Positions 62,636 through 64,000 of a stretch of 64,000 nt of DNA are shown in pieces. A program made the translations under genes and the position numbers. This DNA comes from Phorcus lineatus (lineage: Eukaryota > Mollusca > Gastropoda > Trochida > Trochidae), in NCBI GenBank assembly GCA_921293015.1, contig OV121091.1, forward strand, positions 35,820,839-35,884,838, read 5' to 3'. Position 1 is the first letter of the stretch; every line of letters starts with the position of its first letter. Under the pieces are notes generated by a model. It was not told the DNA's origin, did no database searches, and worked only from the letters and a program-made list of their open reading frames with translations.

Positions 62636-63440
62636 AAATCCTGTGATGTAATCATTTTTCTTTTCCCCGAATCATTCACATTAAATCAATAATGTGTCAA
62701 CATCTCAATTAGGGTTAACATAAGAGTGCAAATGGAGGACAGGATTATAATCTATCATTTATAGCTTTGATTATCCCTAAAGGTTATAATGGTAAGGAAC
62801 AAAAACTTAAATAACTATATATTATTCCATAGCTTAAGCATACTTAAAATTAAGGGGGGGGGGGGGATAGGAGGGGGGTGAAAGCCAAACATATAAAAAA
62901 ACCAGGAGGCACAAGCTTCAAAGACAAAGTTTAGTAACGTTTCGGGGAGCGTTTGCTCCCCTTCATCAGACCCATCAGACCCTGATCAGACCCCCCCCCC
63001 CCCCCCTCCTTAATTTTACTTTTCTAATGTCTTAACTGCATTAGCCGTGATTGCCTGCATCCTTAAGTGGATCCATGTAAATTACAGTTTACCACTTTCT
63101 TCATAACCCCCGTGGATAAGTGCCGCCCCATTTAGATAGCTTATGCAGGTAAATAATCGTAAGTCATCATACTTTCATGACTATGAAAAATCCTATGTGA
63201 TGTTATCATTTTTCTTTTCCCCGAATTATTCACACTTAATCAGTAATGTGTCAACATCTCATTTAGGGGTAACATAAGAGTGAAAATGAAGTACAGGATT
63301 ATAATCTATCATTTATGGCTTTGATTATCCCTAAAGGTCATAATGGTAAGGAACAAAAACTTTAATAACCATATTTAATTCCATAGCTTATGCATGTAAA
63401 TAATCATAAGTCATTATACTCTCATGACTATGAAAACCTC
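62636..63440. repeat. Tandem duplication of a 255-bp segment, first copy interrupted
   Basis: Copy 1 (62,636-62,840, resuming 63,136-63,186) and copy 2 (63,184-63,440) share long words including TCATTTTTCTTTTCCCCGAA, AGGATTATAATCTATCATTT and GGTAAGGAACAAAAAC. Copy 2 is continuous where copy 1 is broken by an insertion. Confidence 0.88.
62841..63135. mobile_element. About 295-bp retro-insertion with hammerhead-like hairpin
   Basis: Inserted in the first duplication copy and flanked by ATAGCTTAAGCA and ATAGCTTATGCA, a 12-bp target duplication with one mismatch. It contains G and C homopolymers (62,854-62,866 and 62,991-63,006) in an inverted setting. On the minus strand it has CTGATGA, a 7-bp GGGGAGC/GCTCCCC stem, then GAAAC. 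That matches most of a hammerhead ribozyme core with one extra A. Penelope-like retroelements are known to carry such motifs; identity not proven. Confidence 0.6.
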
Positions 63441-63587
63441 TGAAGTCATAAAAGATATTGATTAAAATCAAATTAATTACTCCATACTAATTATATCATA
63501 ACTACCGGTACCAATGGTACTTTTCTGACTCTCTGAACATAAGAAAAAGATTTATTTTTTGTTGTAATTCATACATTTTTGCACTCT

Positions 63588-63599
63588 GCCGCCATCTTG
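63588..63599 (-). promoter_or_regulatory. TISU/YY1 motif
   Basis: On the minus strand CAAGATGGCGGC matches the TISU consensus SAASATGGCGGC and the YY1 core. It is 3 kb upstream of the first recognised MYO3 exon and on the same strand, so it could mark a promoter or first exon. The short frame from its ATG (MAAECKNV, stop) does not splice to exon 1 in phase by any donor I see. Confidence 0.35.
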
Positions 63600-64000
63600 G
63601 GCAAAAGCTTTTTAATCATTTAATCATATATATTTTAGTGTTTTTTTTTGAGTACATAAAACAATTTGTCTTATGTTTATGTAATTTTTAAGGCAAAAGC
63701 AATTCCTTTCTAATCATAAACAAAAAACCTAATCTCATTATCTATCTGCTTTGGAGAGGGAGAACAGGGAAAGTGTTTCTCAACTCCATCTTTAGTGCTT
63801 AATAATCTGCGAGTGTTACACTGAACTTCACCTCCACCTATTGACAGGTGTGTAATGTTACCATCATCTCATTCTGCGCATTAATGTTTATGTGTAATTT
63901 TATGTAATCAAGATTTTAATCTAGTAAACATATTTTTATTTAAACCATATTACAATCTACCATGATACCTCATTCCCATTATTCTTTATTACACTAATTA

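Larger units (their letters stand above)
60555..64000 (-). other. MYO3: Upstream region or first intron of MYO3
   Basis: No further coding exon is evident. Exon 1 has a good acceptor, so the true promoter and 5'UTR exon are either here or beyond the window. The listed repeats occupy much of it; the remainder is AT-rich and unremarkable. Confidence 0.5.

Overview
The window is animal nuclear DNA: AT-rich introns, consensus GT-AG splice sites, many small repeats and no bacterial-style gene packing. A lophotrochozoan, most likely a mollusc (perhaps a bivalve), fits best. The reasons are the gene architecture, the repeat style (foldback elements, minisatellites, a tyrosine-recombinase element remnant) and several copies of a GGGAGATAA-type motif that I associate with molluscan genomes. 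No species call is possible from sequence alone.

One gene dominates. On the minus strand, from about 60.55 kb down to 12.17 kb, lies a class III unconventional myosin (MYO3/ninaC family): an N-terminal STE20-type protein kinase fused to a myosin motor, a six-IQ neck and an acidic/proline-rich tail ending in an actin-binding-like DFRxxL motif. I placed 34 coding exons by hand. Every exon-exon phase agrees, and the sum is an uninterrupted 4,683-nt reading frame (1,560 codons plus stop). Two further likely tail exons (19,131-19,199 and 15,608-15,800) sit in the last large introns and fit the local phase; they are probably alternative.

Layout: 1-11.3 kb is downstream non-coding DNA with degenerate tandem repeats and minisatellites. 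11.4-12.17 kb is the probable 3'UTR. 12.2-26.5 kb holds the tail exons, separated by large introns. These contain a 274-bp MITE, a 27-bp minisatellite and a striking 50-bp satellite (about 90 units, no indels), itself split by a 2,256-bp element with 404-bp terminal inverted repeats. 26.5-33.4 kb holds tail, neck and C-terminal motor exons plus a tyrosine-recombinase remnant. 36-46 kb holds the rest of the motor and a LINE 3' tail. 46.5-60.6 kb holds the linker and kinase exons, with a 7.8-kb intron rich in foldbacks. 60.6-64 kb is upstream or first-intron DNA with a CAG tract, a 46-bp minisatellite, a tandem duplication disrupted by a retro-insertion with a hammerhead-ribozyme-like hairpin, and a TISU/YY1 motif.

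I see no second protein-coding host gene, no tRNA or rRNA gene and no CRISPR array. Nothing amounts to a wholly undescribed system. The most informative signals are the 27-residue IQ-exon duplication in the neck, the predicted alternative tail exons, and the 50-bp array that abuts a splice donor and whose consensus lacks AG on the transcribed strand.
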